Under the pieces are notes generated by a model, which worked only from the letters and a program-made list of their open reading frames with translations, ran no database searches and was not told the DNA's origin. From Acidaminococcus intestini DSM 21505 (lineage in GTDB: Bacteria; Bacillota; Negativicutes; Acidaminococcales; Acidaminococcaceae), in the NCBI RefSeq assembly GCF_000425045.1, contig NZ_AULA01000010.1, positions 1 to 64,000 on the forward strand: a stretch of 64,000 nucleotides of DNA, given 5' to 3'. Position 1 is the first letter of the stretch. Each line of letters begins with the position of its first letter. Shown here in pieces: positions 33,573 to 42,028 of the stretch. The position numbers and the translations under genes were made by a program.

Positions 33573-33793
33573 AAGCAGCTCAACTCCCTTGAGATGACAT
33601 TCTCCTCATTTTTCAACCTTTCCCGCAGCTTGCTGATCCGGTCCAGTGCCTGGATTAGCACGTCATGTTCCTGGCTCCTGGTGGCCGTTGGATTAATTTT
33701 CATGGACAGATAGGCAAACTCTGCTTCCGCAGTCCCCAATGCATTGCTAATGTTTTGAAGATTGACTTTGAGTTCCAGAAGGGTATCATTCAT
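33569..33793 (-). CDS. Small helical phage protein
   Basis: A 74-residue, charged, coiled-coil-like protein (LLELKVNLQNISNALGTAEA; LDRISKLRERLKNEENVISR). It overlaps its neighbours by 4 nt at each end. No family recognised. Confidence 0.6.
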   Translation of the reverse strand: MNDTLLELKVNLQNISNALGTAEAEFAYLSMKINPTATRSQEHDVLIQALDRISKLRERLKNEENVISRELSCL

Positions 33794-34032
33794 TTATTTT
33801 CCTCCTTTGCAAATTCAGCCATAACCTTTGCAATATGGTCAGTCACCCTCTTAAGCCGGACGTCCCCGAACCCGAATTCCGCCCTCAGGGCATCCCGGCA
33901 ATCACTGATGCCCAGGTTATAGATCTGGCTGCTATACTCAAGCAGCCAGAGGCGGAACGCTGGCAGGCTCATAGCCTTGATACGCTTCAGCTCCTGACGG
34001 CTCACGCCGGGGATCCTGATTCCCTGTTCCAT
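33790..34032 (-). CDS. Small phage protein with an HTH-like N-terminus
   Basis: An 80-residue protein (MEQGIRIPGVSRQELKRIKA; DVRLKRVTDHIAKVMAEFAK). The first part looks like a helix-turn-helix, but the family is not clear. The start at 34032 has AAGGAGG upstream. Confidence 0.55.
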   Translation of the reverse strand: MEQGIRIPGVSRQELKRIKAMSLPAFRLWLLEYSSQIYNLGISDCRDALRAEFGFGDVRLKRVTDHIAKVMAEFAKEENK

Positions 34033-34048
34033 TATGACAGCGCCTCCT

Positions 34049-34165
34049 TCATTTTCCGCCAAACAAAAGGAAAAGGACCAGAAAGTCCATAATGATAAAC
34101 CATAGGACCAGCAGCGCAACGGCTGCTGCAGCTATTATGGGCATCCATTTCCAGCATTGATTCAT
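34049..34165 (-). CDS. 38-residue membrane protein
   Basis: A short frame starting MNQCWKWMPIIAAAAVALLV with one long membrane segment and a C-terminal FGGK. The ribosome-binding site GGAAGG is good, and the ATG overlaps the stop of the nuclease gene (ATGA). It may be a small early membrane protein; function unknown. Confidence 0.6.
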   Translation of the reverse strand: MNQCWKWMPIIAAAAVALLVLWFIIMDFLVLFLLFGGK

Positions 34166-34503
34166 GGCTTCCTTCCCGCCTCCCATTCACGATAAAGTTT
34201 GAACCAGTCTTCGGCATCCATCGTAACCTTCCACCCTGTCTTATTTTTTCGGTGAAATACCGTTGGAATATTTCCCGTGGTCTTTGCTGCATCCCGTCTT
34301 GCCTGGTCAAGGGCATCGTCAATGTTGAGGTGCTCCACACGCTTAACCTCGATATGGATACCGGGCATCCCAACCACATCGGCAGTGCCTTCGGGACTAT
34401 TGCCACAGAACTGCGCGGAGCGATGAGCCTCATAGCCTTCCGCCCTGCAGAGCCTAGCGACTTCCAGCTCTCCCTTTTTGCCCTTTCTATTTCCATTTGT
34501 CAT
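34162..34503 (-). CDS. Phage resolvase-like nuclease (PD-(D/E)XK type)
   Basis: A 113-residue protein: NRKGKKGELEVARLCRAEGY, then GTADVVGMPGIHIEVKR, which supplies the D-(8)-E-x-K catalytic motif, and ALDQARRDAAK. This matches Holliday-junction-resolvase/VRR-like phage nucleases that process replication intermediates. GAAGGTG lies upstream. Confidence 0.75.
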   Translation of the reverse strand: MTNGNRKGKKGELEVARLCRAEGYEAHRSAQFCGNSPEGTADVVGMPGIHIEVKRVEHLNIDDALDQARRDAAKTTGNIPTVFHRKNKTGWKVTMDAEDWFKLYREWEAGRKP

Positions 34504-34706
34504 TGCTGCACCTTCATTTCCTAGTTTTTAACTTCTGTTTTGACTTTTAAACTTTTAAAATTCAATTCAGAACCACTGTCCATATGTCTGAAGAAGTAGG
34601 GAGAGGGGAAATGTGTGTGGGAAACGTAGTCCCACACATTTACCCCCTACTTCCTGACATATGCAGTAATGGAAACACTATATATATAACTGTATTTCCA
34701 AATTCT
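34504..34706. other. Intergenic region with a long hairpin
   Basis: About 200 bp between the primase-helicase stop and the nuclease gene. It holds the 83-nt inverted repeat at 34581-34663 and an adjacent TATATATATA run near 34680, but no gene. Confidence 0.7.
34581..34663. repeat. Long interrupted inverted repeat
   Basis: CATATGTC at the left end matches GACATATG at the right; AAGTAGGG pairs with CCCCTACTT; GGGGAAATGTGTGTGGGA pairs with TCCCACACATTTACCCC; the loop is AACGTAG. Together the arms give a stem of about 35 bp with small bulges. It could be an RNA element, an RNase processing site or part of a replication origin. Confidence 0.85.
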
Positions 34707-36767
34707 TTAGCACTCTAAATCGCTAATTCTTTCAACGAGCCCATTTTTAACTTTGAACCCACCATTTTGGTTTATATAATTTTTCACGGTTCGTTCAGAC
34801 TTAGAAAAATACCTTGCCATATCCGACAGTTTCGCTTTCCCCGCCTCGTTCGCATACGCTTCAAAAGCGATTTCCACACTGTCAACATTCTTGGCGGCTT
34901 CTTCCTTCTTCGCCTTGTTCGACTGTTCCCTACCCTTGTGATAGACATCAGCCAGGCTGCCCTCTTCCATGGCGTCCTTGAGCATGCCCGCGTCATCAGC
35001 CACATGGACGGGATAGCGAAAGAAAACATTGACTGGAGGAAAGGACGGAAACTCTCTTAGCGTCCCTGAGATGCGCCAAGCCGTCGCAATATCGTCCGGG
35101 TCCTGGTCCTTCACCTTGAGCTGGATCATGTCCAGCATGGCGTCCGGATCACGGGCGAAAACGCCGGACCCGCTGGCGCGGTCCATGGACTTCTTGAGCC
35201 CTTGACCGCCCTTGCTGTGATGGTGGCAGTAAATGACAGCACAGCCGAGTTCCGTGCAAATTTTGTCAAATTGGTTGCAAAAATGGGCCATCTGGTCAGC
35301 GCTGTTTTCGTCCCCTGTAATGACTTTATAAATGGGGTCAATGATGATGGCTATGTAATCCGATTCCTGCGCCCTGGCAATGATTTTGGGCGCTAGCTTG
35401 TCCATCGGGACACTTTTCCCGCGCAGGTTCCAAATTTCAACGTTATAATCAGCCTCGTGACCAATGCCAAGGGCCTTCCCCACAACGTCAAAGCGGTCAA
35501 AGCAGGATGGCTCATCAATCTCAAGGTTGACGTAGAGGACCTTTCCTTTTTCACAAGGAAAATGTCCCAGCCACGTCGTACCCGATGCGATGGCCATGGC
35601 TAGCTCGATGAGGGCAAAGCTCTTTCCGGCCTTTGAAGGTCCTGCAATGAGCATCTTGTGTCCCTGCCTCAAAACCCCGTGGATGAGTTCGTCTGCTTTG
35701 GGTGGAAGCCCCTTGTCTTTTGCCTCTCCAAGATTCTTGATGAAGGGCATGTCGTCATTGGTATTCTCGATCCATTCCCGCCACTCGTCCCAGGATTCCT
35801 TTCCAAGGTTTGTGCCAATAAGGAACTGTTTCTTGCCGCCTCGTTTGACGCCAGGAAGCCGGGAAAGCCTAGATGGATTCTTATTGGCCGTGTCGATGGT
35901 AAGGCCGTTCTTTTCGCAGATTTTGTACAGAAAATCAATACGCTGCCGATATTCTTCCGCATTAGCTGCATCGACCTTCACAATGGCATGAATGCTTTTT
36001 GCGCCGCTGTAGGTCAGGGTTGCCACCGGCAGCTGCAGTTTTCTGATAGCCTCGTTCTGCTTAGCCAGGGAAAGGTCGTCGCATTCGACCAGGGCGTATT
36101 TAAAGGCGGTCACATTTTCGTTTTTGACGCCGTGTCCATCCAGGGCATTGATGCGGATCCACATCCCCGCCTGCGGGTTATAATCTCCAAAGACAGCGCC
36201 AATGTCGCCGTTGCACTTTTCAAGCTGCGTGATGAGCGTGCCGCTTGTCCTGCTCGTATAACCACTATTGGCGGGAATGAATTTGTCCGTGTCATCCTTA
36301 CGCATACTTTCGTTGACGTAGCCGACATGGTCTGAAGCATCGAAGAGTGTACGGAGAAAGGTGATGATTTCCTGTACCGGTTTCCAGTCCCCCTGTGGCT
36401 CCCTAAATGCCTCACCTTCAAGGAGTTTCGGATTGATGATGATCCCGCTTGATGGATCTTGACGAATTTCATCATCCCACGAAAGGGCGCGCCCTGCTTC
36501 CCGCTCCTTTGGCTTCCATCCTCTCTCCTTTGCCATCATGGTGATGGTGGCTCCCGTTACGGGATTGGGAGAGCCGCGAAAGCCCTCCCATTTCTTGCTG
36601 CATTCACCGGAGTGGTAACGGACACTGTCAAGGGCGCTCCAGTTGTCCCACGCACTAAGAGGATAGCCTTCTTTCTGGAGGGCCATCCCTACCTGCAGCC
36701 ATTCCTGGTAAGAGCAGGAAGTTGGATCAATAAAATTGAGCACGCCTAAAAGGTCAAATTGCTTCAT
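34707..36767 (-). CDS. Phage primase-helicase (PriCT / RepA-like AAA)
   Basis: A 686-residue replication protein. A PriCT-like domain is N-terminal (SYQEWLQVGMALQKEGYPLS ... CSKKWEGF). A primase-like domain covers about 130-330 (GHGVKNENVTAFKYALVECD; LTYSGAKSIHAIVKVDA; PSRLSRLPGVKRGG). A RecA/RepA ATPase follows at about 360-580: MLIAGPSKAGKSFALIELAM (Walker A), VLYVNLEIDEPS, IIIDPIYKV (Walker B), VIYCHHHSKGG. The C-terminus is a winged helix-like segment (MARYFSKSERTVKNYINQNG). It overlaps the helicase gene by 14 nt. Confidence 0.88.
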   Translation of the reverse strand: MKQFDLLGVLNFIDPTSCSYQEWLQVGMALQKEGYPLSAWDNWSALDSVRYHSGECSKKWEGFRGSPNPVTGATITMMAKERGWKPKEREAGRALSWDDEIRQDPSSGIIINPKLLEGEAFREPQGDWKPVQEIITFLRTLFDASDHVGYVNESMRKDDTDKFIPANSGYTSRTSGTLITQLEKCNGDIGAVFGDYNPQAGMWIRINALDGHGVKNENVTAFKYALVECDDLSLAKQNEAIRKLQLPVATLTYSGAKSIHAIVKVDAANAEEYRQRIDFLYKICEKNGLTIDTANKNPSRLSRLPGVKRGGKKQFLIGTNLGKESWDEWREWIENTNDDMPFIKNLGEAKDKGLPPKADELIHGVLRQGHKMLIAGPSKAGKSFALIELAMAIASGTTWLGHFPCEKGKVLYVNLEIDEPSCFDRFDVVGKALGIGHEADYNVEIWNLRGKSVPMDKLAPKIIARAQESDYIAIIIDPIYKVITGDENSADQMAHFCNQFDKICTELGCAVIYCHHHSKGGQGLKKSMDRASGSGVFARDPDAMLDMIQLKVKDQDPDDIATAWRISGTLREFPSFPPVNVFFRYPVHVADDAGMLKDAMEEGSLADVYHKGREQSNKAKKEEAAKNVDSVEIAFEAYANEAGKAKLSDMARYFSKSERTVKNYINQNGGFKVKNGLVERISDLEC

Positions 36768-38361
36768 GATTCATTCCTTCTTGAGGATTGTAGGCAGCGG
36801 GGATGATGCCAGACGGGATGCGCCAATCATTTTCCGCGATACGGCCAATCATGCTGCTTGCCGCGGAAAAGCTCCAAGTCCCAACATGAGAAAAGCCTTT
36901 GCGTTCCAGAAAACGGATCTGCTTTGGCGTTGAAAGGCCATTCTGTTGGCGCATCTTGAGCCGTTCAATAAGCTGCGTTGCAAGGCCTGCATTTTCTACC
37001 GTGTCCGGTGCGATTCCGTGGGCTTCAAGGTATTGCAGCTGCTTTTGCGTCGCAGGGCCCTTTTCCCACATGAATGTCGGTTCGTATCCAGCAAGATCCC
37101 CTGCTTCGATGGAAAAGAAATATTGAATTGGGTCCACCAGCTTACGTTTGCGTTCACGCATGGCCTTGAGCTCCTTGGCTAGACTAGCTTCCCGCTCAGC
37201 TACAGCATCCCTTTCTGCTTCATCTGCAGCTTCTTCAATATCAAGGGCCATCCCAGCGCTGTCTTCAAGGCGCTTTGTCATCTTTTCTGCAACCTTTTCG
37301 TCCTTGCAAACGAGAGATGCTGGCCTGCAGAGGTTATGACGCTCAGTAAGCCATAAAAAATCCAAGAGGAGTAAATCCTTTTTCCCTGGCGCAAGTCTGC
37401 TCCCCCGCCCCACCATTTGCTGGTAAAGGCTGCGTATCTTTGTTGGACGAAGGACGACAACACAATCCACTGCGGGACAGTCCCATCCTTCCGTGAGGAG
37501 CATGGCGTTGCAGAGCACGTTGTATTCCCCGCGTTCATAGGCATCAAGGACTTCGGCACGGTCTGCACTGTTTCCATTGACTTCTGCCGCCTTAAATCCA
37601 TGGCGGTTCAGGATATCCCGGAAAGCCTTGCTCGTTGCCACAAGCGGCAGGAAAACAACGGTCTTCCGATTCTTGCAATATTGCTCCATTTCGGTGGCAA
37701 TGGCTTCAAGATATGGTGACAGGGCATCCCCCAAATCACCTGCTGCGTAGTCCCCGTTTGCCATCTTGACGCCCCCAAGATCGATATTGAGTGGCACTGT
37801 AAGGGCCTTGATAGGTGACAGATATCCTTCCTTGATGGCTTGCGGGAGGGAATATTCATAAGCGATGTTGTCAAAATACTCGCCCAGGCACGCCACATTT
37901 TGCCTCTCAGGCGTTGCCGTGACGCCTAGGACTTCCGCATTAGGGAAGTGATTTAAAACCGTCTGGTAGCCATTCGCAAGGGCGTGGTGGGCTTCGTCTA
38001 CAATGATGGTCTGGAAGGTATCAGCGGGAAAGCGGTTTAAGCGTTTTTCCCGCTGCATGGTCTGGACGCTGCCGACAGTGATCCGAAAAAAGCTGTCCAG
38101 GGAAGTTTCGCTTGCCTTTTCTTTGCTTGTCATAAGGCCCGTTGCTTTTAGGATCTTATCCTGGGCTTGAGTCAATAGCTCATCCCGGTGGGCAAGGATG
38201 AGGACCTTTTTGCCACGGGCCACGGCTCTTTTGGCCACGTTTGCAAAAACGATGGTCTTGCCGCATCCCGTAGGAAGAACAAGGAGCGTGCGCCTGTGTC
38301 CACGCTCCCAGTCTTGTTCAATGGCCTCAATCGCTTGCTTTTGATACGGCCTGAGTTCCAC
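36754..38361 (-). CDS. DEAH-box (SF2) helicase
   Basis: A 535-residue helicase. LVLPTGCGKTIVFANV (Walker A), TIIVDEAHHALANGY (DEAH), GVTATPER (motif III), and MVGRGSRLAPGK (motif VI) are all visible, as in phage UvsW/YeeB-type helicases. The C-terminal 130 residues contain charged helices and QLQYLEAHGIAPDTV- and QIRFLERKGFSHVGT-type repeats. It belongs to the replication module. Confidence 0.92.
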   Translation of the reverse strand: MELRPYQKQAIEAIEQDWERGHRRTLLVLPTGCGKTIVFANVAKRAVARGKKVLILAHRDELLTQAQDKILKATGLMTSKEKASETSLDSFFRITVGSVQTMQREKRLNRFPADTFQTIIVDEAHHALANGYQTVLNHFPNAEVLGVTATPERQNVACLGEYFDNIAYEYSLPQAIKEGYLSPIKALTVPLNIDLGGVKMANGDYAAGDLGDALSPYLEAIATEMEQYCKNRKTVVFLPLVATSKAFRDILNRHGFKAAEVNGNSADRAEVLDAYERGEYNVLCNAMLLTEGWDCPAVDCVVVLRPTKIRSLYQQMVGRGSRLAPGKKDLLLLDFLWLTERHNLCRPASLVCKDEKVAEKMTKRLEDSAGMALDIEEAADEAERDAVAEREASLAKELKAMRERKRKLVDPIQYFFSIEAGDLAGYEPTFMWEKGPATQKQLQYLEAHGIAPDTVENAGLATQLIERLKMRQQNGLSTPKQIRFLERKGFSHVGTWSFSAASSMIGRIAENDWRIPSGIIPAAYNPQEGMNHEAI

Positions 38362-38886
38362 TTAGAAGGCCCCAGGTGTAAAGCTAGCTCCATTCACAGG
38401 CTTTGGAGCAGGCATATGCGGGTCCCTTTTAGGGGCTTTGTCAGGTTCGATGAAGTATGCCACGTTGTTGTAGGTCTTGTCATTAAATTCGCGCGGCGCC
38501 ATGTGGCACCAGCCTTCAAGGCCTTGGAGGTTCCAGCGCATATGGAGTGGTTCATGCTTCTTTTTAACACCAATGGAAAGGAAGAAGGTAGCAAGCTTCC
38601 ATTCCTGGCTGCTGTGAAGGAAGAGATTTGTGGTCACTTCCACTGGCTCCGTCGCTGCGGGATCATTGGGGATGACCATCAAATGGATGATGGCCTTTGG
38701 GCAGGGCGGGATCTTGCTGTTTGGGTTCTTCGGTTCATACATGGACCGCTCCACTTCTTTGATAACGAAGGGGTAATCCCCTTCTTCAAGGAGGGTGTAA
38801 CTTTTGTTCCCGCCTTCAGCGGTGATTTCGTCTTCCCAACCAAATACCTTATCTTCAACCACGGTTCCCATATTTTCAAAACTCAT
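38362..38886 (-). CDS. DUF669 protein, putative ssDNA-binding
   Basis: A 174-residue protein, starting MSFENMGTVVEDKVFGWEDE, with LLEEGDYPFVIKEVERSMYE and HMRWNLQGLEGWCHM. DUF669 proteins are thought to serve as single-strand binding proteins in phage recombination modules; the order AAA-DUF669-helicase is standard. GGAGGAAA precedes the chosen start. Confidence 0.75.
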   Translation of the reverse strand: MSFENMGTVVEDKVFGWEDEITAEGGNKSYTLLEEGDYPFVIKEVERSMYEPKNPNSKIPPCPKAIIHLMVIPNDPAATEPVEVTTNLFLHSSQEWKLATFFLSIGVKKKHEPLHMRWNLQGLEGWCHMAPREFNDKTYNNVAYFIEPDKAPKRDPHMPAPKPVNGASFTPGAF

Positions 38887-38898
38887 TTTCATTTCCTC

Positions 38899-39999
38899 CT
38901 AAATTTTATTAGCAACAATAAACGATTTAAGCTGCGGCCAGGCACCAAGGATGACGCCTTTCAAAAATTCGATGTCATAGTCCATGATACTGGTTTCTTC
39001 CGGGTAGTAGCCCCGCGCAGCAACGGCGCGGCGAACATCTGTTTCTGTCATGCCTTCCGTTTTTAAAAGGTCAAATACCTGCTTGATGACAGCTTGCTTT
39101 GGATCTGCTGCAGCAACTTGAGCAGCTGTGGTGATAACTTTCGGTTGCGGAACAGGCGATTCTGCTTCAGCAGGATTATCCTGGATATCCCAGAAAGCTT
39201 CTTCTTCGGGAGAAGGATCAGGCGGCAGAGGAACACTGCCTTGCGGAGAATCAATAACCACAGGCGGTTCCCCAAGGTCTGGGATATAAGGCGCAATGCT
39301 TGCATATTCGAAGGGCACTTCTGGCGGCAGGCACCATCGGTTTTTGGCGTCCCAAGTGCTGGCGTGTTGCGTATACATAACCCGCTTCCCGCCAACGCCT
39401 TTCTTTTTATTGGTCGTCTGGTCTGTCATGATGATGGTCTTATAGTTGGCAAAAAGGAGGGCATCTGCCCATTCCTTTACGATGGCTGCCGTCTTGTTCG
39501 TTGTCTTGCTGTTGAGCTTCAGTTCCCACCGATCATAGGCTCCCATCTCATCCGGCTGCTCAAACTTTCGGATCTGAGCATGAGCATTAAGGACCACGTT
39601 GATGCCTGCTCTCGTCACTTCATTTAAGGCTTCCAGAAAGCGGGCAAAAGCTTCCATAAGCTTTGTATAGCCACTTCCATAAGCAAAGTCCTCGATGGAG
39701 CTTTTCTTAGCTTGGGCGCAAACATACTGAATGCAGAGCTTTTCTGCCCAGTCCACCGTATCAATGACCAGAGTCTTGCATGGCTTTTCCTTCGCGATTT
39801 CTTCGATAATGCCATGGAGCATGGCCCAGGAATTGATGTCTGGAATGCGCTTGACGTCGAGCTGGCTGGTGCTATCCTCGATGTCAAGGAAAAGAGGGTC
39901 CGGGAAATGACTTGCAAATGTCGATTTTCCAATCCCTTCAGGACCATAGACAACGACCTTTTGCGGTCTCAAAACGATTCCTTTGCTGATATTAAGCAT
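38899..39999 (-). CDS. Sak4-like RecA-fold recombination ATPase
   Basis: A 366-residue ATPase (AAA_24/Sak4). VVVYGPEGIGKSTFASHFP is the Walker A, TLVIDTVDWAEKL the Walker B, and INVVLNAHAQIRKFE the sensor-like strand. The C-terminal 130 residues are a Pro/Glu-rich linker and a small helical domain. Sak4 proteins pair with an SSB to anneal DNA strands, which fits the DUF669 gene next to it. Confidence 0.8.
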   Translation of the reverse strand: MLNISKGIVLRPQKVVVYGPEGIGKSTFASHFPDPLFLDIEDSTSQLDVKRIPDINSWAMLHGIIEEIAKEKPCKTLVIDTVDWAEKLCIQYVCAQAKKSSIEDFAYGSGYTKLMEAFARFLEALNEVTRAGINVVLNAHAQIRKFEQPDEMGAYDRWELKLNSKTTNKTAAIVKEWADALLFANYKTIIMTDQTTNKKKGVGGKRVMYTQHASTWDAKNRWCLPPEVPFEYASIAPYIPDLGEPPVVIDSPQGSVPLPPDPSPEEEAFWDIQDNPAEAESPVPQPKVITTAAQVAAADPKQAVIKQVFDLLKTEGMTETDVRRAVAARGYYPEETSIMDYDIEFLKGVILGAWPQLKSFIVANKI

Positions 40000-40213
40000 G
40001 TGAGGTTCCTCCTTTTTTCTGATTCATGTAGGCCCTAAGCTCATCATTTGCACGCTGATAATCTTTTTCTTTGTGAGCAAGGATGCCTTTCATATACTCA
40101 ACCTCATGCGGACGAAGCAGGGGATCCTTCATTTGATACTGCGTTTCCTGCAGTTCCTCCCACGCCCTTTTTTGTGCAATCATGAGAGATTTTAATTTCA
40201 AGTCTCTTTCCAT
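39992..40213 (-). CDS. Small helical phage protein
   Basis: A 73-residue charged helical protein (MERDLKLKSLMIAQKRAWEE; HKEKDYQRANDELRAYMNQK). It is coupled to both neighbours: its ATG overlaps the SMC-like stop (TGATG) and its end overlaps the Sak4 start. No family recognised. Confidence 0.6.
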   Translation of the reverse strand: MERDLKLKSLMIAQKRAWEELQETQYQMKDPLLRPHEVEYMKGILAHKEKDYQRANDELRAYMNQKKGGTSHA

Positions 40214-41490
40214 CAGAATGTTCCTGCCTTCCAAGCTGGTTTGACGACAGGCTCTTCGCCTTTGACCATACCATCTTCGATGATGACGCTGCATTCATCG
40301 CCAGTAGAAACGCGGGTGGCAATCACCTGTAGACCTTCCCGTTCAAGCCAGGCACCAAAGTCCTGGAGCGTGTCCGTGTCCATCTGTTCGAGTTTGTCCA
40401 TGAGTACGAAACCGCAGTTTGGATTGAGCTTCCTCACGATAGCCGTGGACACTTTAAGCTGTTCGCTAGCGCTCATACCATCCCAGGGAAGTCCTTTGTA
40501 TAGGAGCTTGCCATCTTCCACAGAAAGGCCAGGGAGCGGGAGGTCGGCCCCATCAAGTAGGGAACGACGGTCAGCACGGAGCCTTTCCAGTTGCCCCGTG
40601 AGTTCTGCATATTCATTTCCATACCGTTTTGCTTCTTCGACGGCCTTCTTGTGTTCCGCATTTTTCCGGATCTGGGCGTTGATCATCTCAACTTGCTGCA
40701 GGTTTTTCTCGATCTCTTCCGTGGACTCGTCCTGGAGAGTAGCAACGTCCTTGCCTGCGGTTTCAACATCACGGTCAATGATTTCCTTTTGGCTTCTTGT
40801 CTGTTCCAGTTCACTCATAAGAGCGTTGATGCGATTGGCAAGGTCCGTCTGTTTGCGCTGAAGATCAGAGAGATGGAACCGTTTTTTTTGATTCTCCCCA
40901 TTCCTTGCCAGGATAGCCTGTTGCTGTTGGATGAGTTCCATGGCACTGATAGGCTCTTCTGGGGCTCCTGGGAAGGTCTGCATATCGGCAGCCGCCTTTT
41001 CCTTGCGTTCTTTAATGCGTCCAACTTCTGTGCGTTGGTAGTAGATCCTGCGGATATCGTCATCAATGGCCTGGAGCTGGTCCCCTACACCAATGATCTG
41101 CAGCAAGGTGTCCGCTTTTTCCTTGTCCGTCGCCTTTAAAAAGCTTGGAAGGTCCAAGGCCAACTGACTAATAAACTCCTTGAGGAGGGACTGACCACTC
41201 TTATTGCCATTACTGTCAATGACCTTGAGAGCGCTGTTTTTGCCCTTCCGCTCTACAATAATGCCATTATCCAGCTCAATGTGAATCGCAGGCGGCACCA
41301 AGGCCCCTTCCCTTGCAGGGACGGACGGTTTATAGCGGTCGCCGCCAAGCCCCCAAGCGATGGCATCAAGGACGCTAGTCTTACCTTGTCCATTTTTTCC
41401 ACCAATGATGGTAAGACCATTGGGGCTTGGCTCCAACCTGACAGCCTTGATTCGTTTGACGTTTTCAAGTTCAAGTGTATTGATTTTCAT
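40213..41490 (-). CDS. SMC/Rad50-like ATPase of the recombination module
   Basis: A 425-residue AAA_23/SbcC-like protein. Walker A is IIGGKNGQGKTSVLDAIAWG; residues 150-340 form a coiled coil broken near the middle; the C-terminal head has MSASEQLKVSTAIV in the ABC signature position (SAEQ type and not LSGGQ) and CGFVLMDKLEQMDTD as Walker B. No SbcD-type nuclease gene is adjacent. The family helps process DNA ends in phage recombination. Confidence 0.82.
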   Translation of the reverse strand: MKINTLELENVKRIKAVRLEPSPNGLTIIGGKNGQGKTSVLDAIAWGLGGDRYKPSVPAREGALVPPAIHIELDNGIIVERKGKNSALKVIDSNGNKSGQSLLKEFISQLALDLPSFLKATDKEKADTLLQIIGVGDQLQAIDDDIRRIYYQRTEVGRIKERKEKAAADMQTFPGAPEEPISAMELIQQQQAILARNGENQKKRFHLSDLQRKQTDLANRINALMSELEQTRSQKEIIDRDVETAGKDVATLQDESTEEIEKNLQQVEMINAQIRKNAEHKKAVEEAKRYGNEYAELTGQLERLRADRRSLLDGADLPLPGLSVEDGKLLYKGLPWDGMSASEQLKVSTAIVRKLNPNCGFVLMDKLEQMDTDTLQDFGAWLEREGLQVIATRVSTGDECSVIIEDGMVKGEEPVVKPAWKAGTF

Positions 41491-41526
41491 TTTCTTTCCT
41501 CCTGTGGTAGAATGGAGGTGAATCCT

Positions 41527-41670
41527 GTGGAAAGATTCACCTTACTGCCTGTCAGCATTGCCGTGCTGGCGGGCTTTATTTTTGGCCTTTTTCAAGATTC
41601 AATTTTCATTCCTCCTCGTCCGCGTACCATTCTTCTGCAGGCACGCCAATCTCACAAATGTCGCCGTTAG
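41527..41670 (+). CDS. Possible antisense membrane peptide
   Basis: A GTG frame with GGAGGTGA 6 nt upstream encodes about 47 residues with one membrane segment (LLPVSIAVLAGFIFGLF) and a basic tail. The ribosome-binding site lies in the stem of an 8-bp inverted repeat (GGTGAATC/GATTCACC, 41517-41541). It runs against the early operon. The arrangement is like type I toxin mRNAs, but the support is thin. Confidence 0.3.
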   Translation: MERFTLLPVSIAVLAGFIFGLFQDSIFIPPRPRTILLQARQSHKCRR

Positions 41671-41758
41671 AAAAAGGGCAATCTGGGCATCTTGTATTGA
41701 GGCAGTAGTTAATCAGGTTTTCAGCCGCTGCCAATGCCTCACTATTCGAGATTTTCAT
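41606..41758 (-). CDS. 50-residue Cys-rich phage protein
   Basis: A short frame with GAGGTG upstream, reading MKISNSEALAAAENLINYCL and a C-x4-C-x2-C-x6-C cluster (CLNTRCPDCPFSNGDIC). It shares layout and sequence with the protein encoded at 41834 and is probably its paralogue. A metal site is likely; role unknown. Confidence 0.65.
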   Translation of the reverse strand: MKISNSEALAAAENLINYCLNTRCPDCPFSNGDICEIGVPAEEWYADEEE

Positions 41759-41833
41759 TGAAATCACCTCATTTCTGTGAAATTTTTAGCAAAATTTCTA
41801 AAGATATTTCACTAATTTCTTGTCAAAAAGTGC

Positions 41834-42028
41834 CTATTTTGACAAGTCAACCCTTCTGTAGATTTTCCTCGCTTGGTCAACATCCCATCCTAGCGGGTAA
41901 TCTTTCAGCACACACTCTGGGCTAAAGCCCGGATATGGGATACCAAAAGGACATTCCGCGCAATTCATATGGAGGCAAAAATCTGCCAATTTATCAGCAA
42001 TGCTGATTGCCTGTTTTTTATCAATCAT
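41834..42028 (-). CDS. 64-residue Cys-rich phage protein
   Basis: Starts MIDKKQAISIADKLADFCLH and carries C-x4-C-x2-C plus a later Cys (CLHMNCAECPFG ... PEC). Paralogue of the 50-residue protein. Its ATG shares a base with the upstream LysM gene stop (TGATG). Function unknown. Confidence 0.65.
   Translation of the reverse strand: MIDKKQAISIADKLADFCLHMNCAECPFGIPYPGFSPECVLKDYPLGWDVDQARKIYRRVDLSK

Noticed and set aside
34032-34496. A 154-codon minus-strand frame overlapping the nuclease gene
   Set aside because: Out of frame with the clear nuclease and with the small membrane gene that has its own ribosome-binding site.
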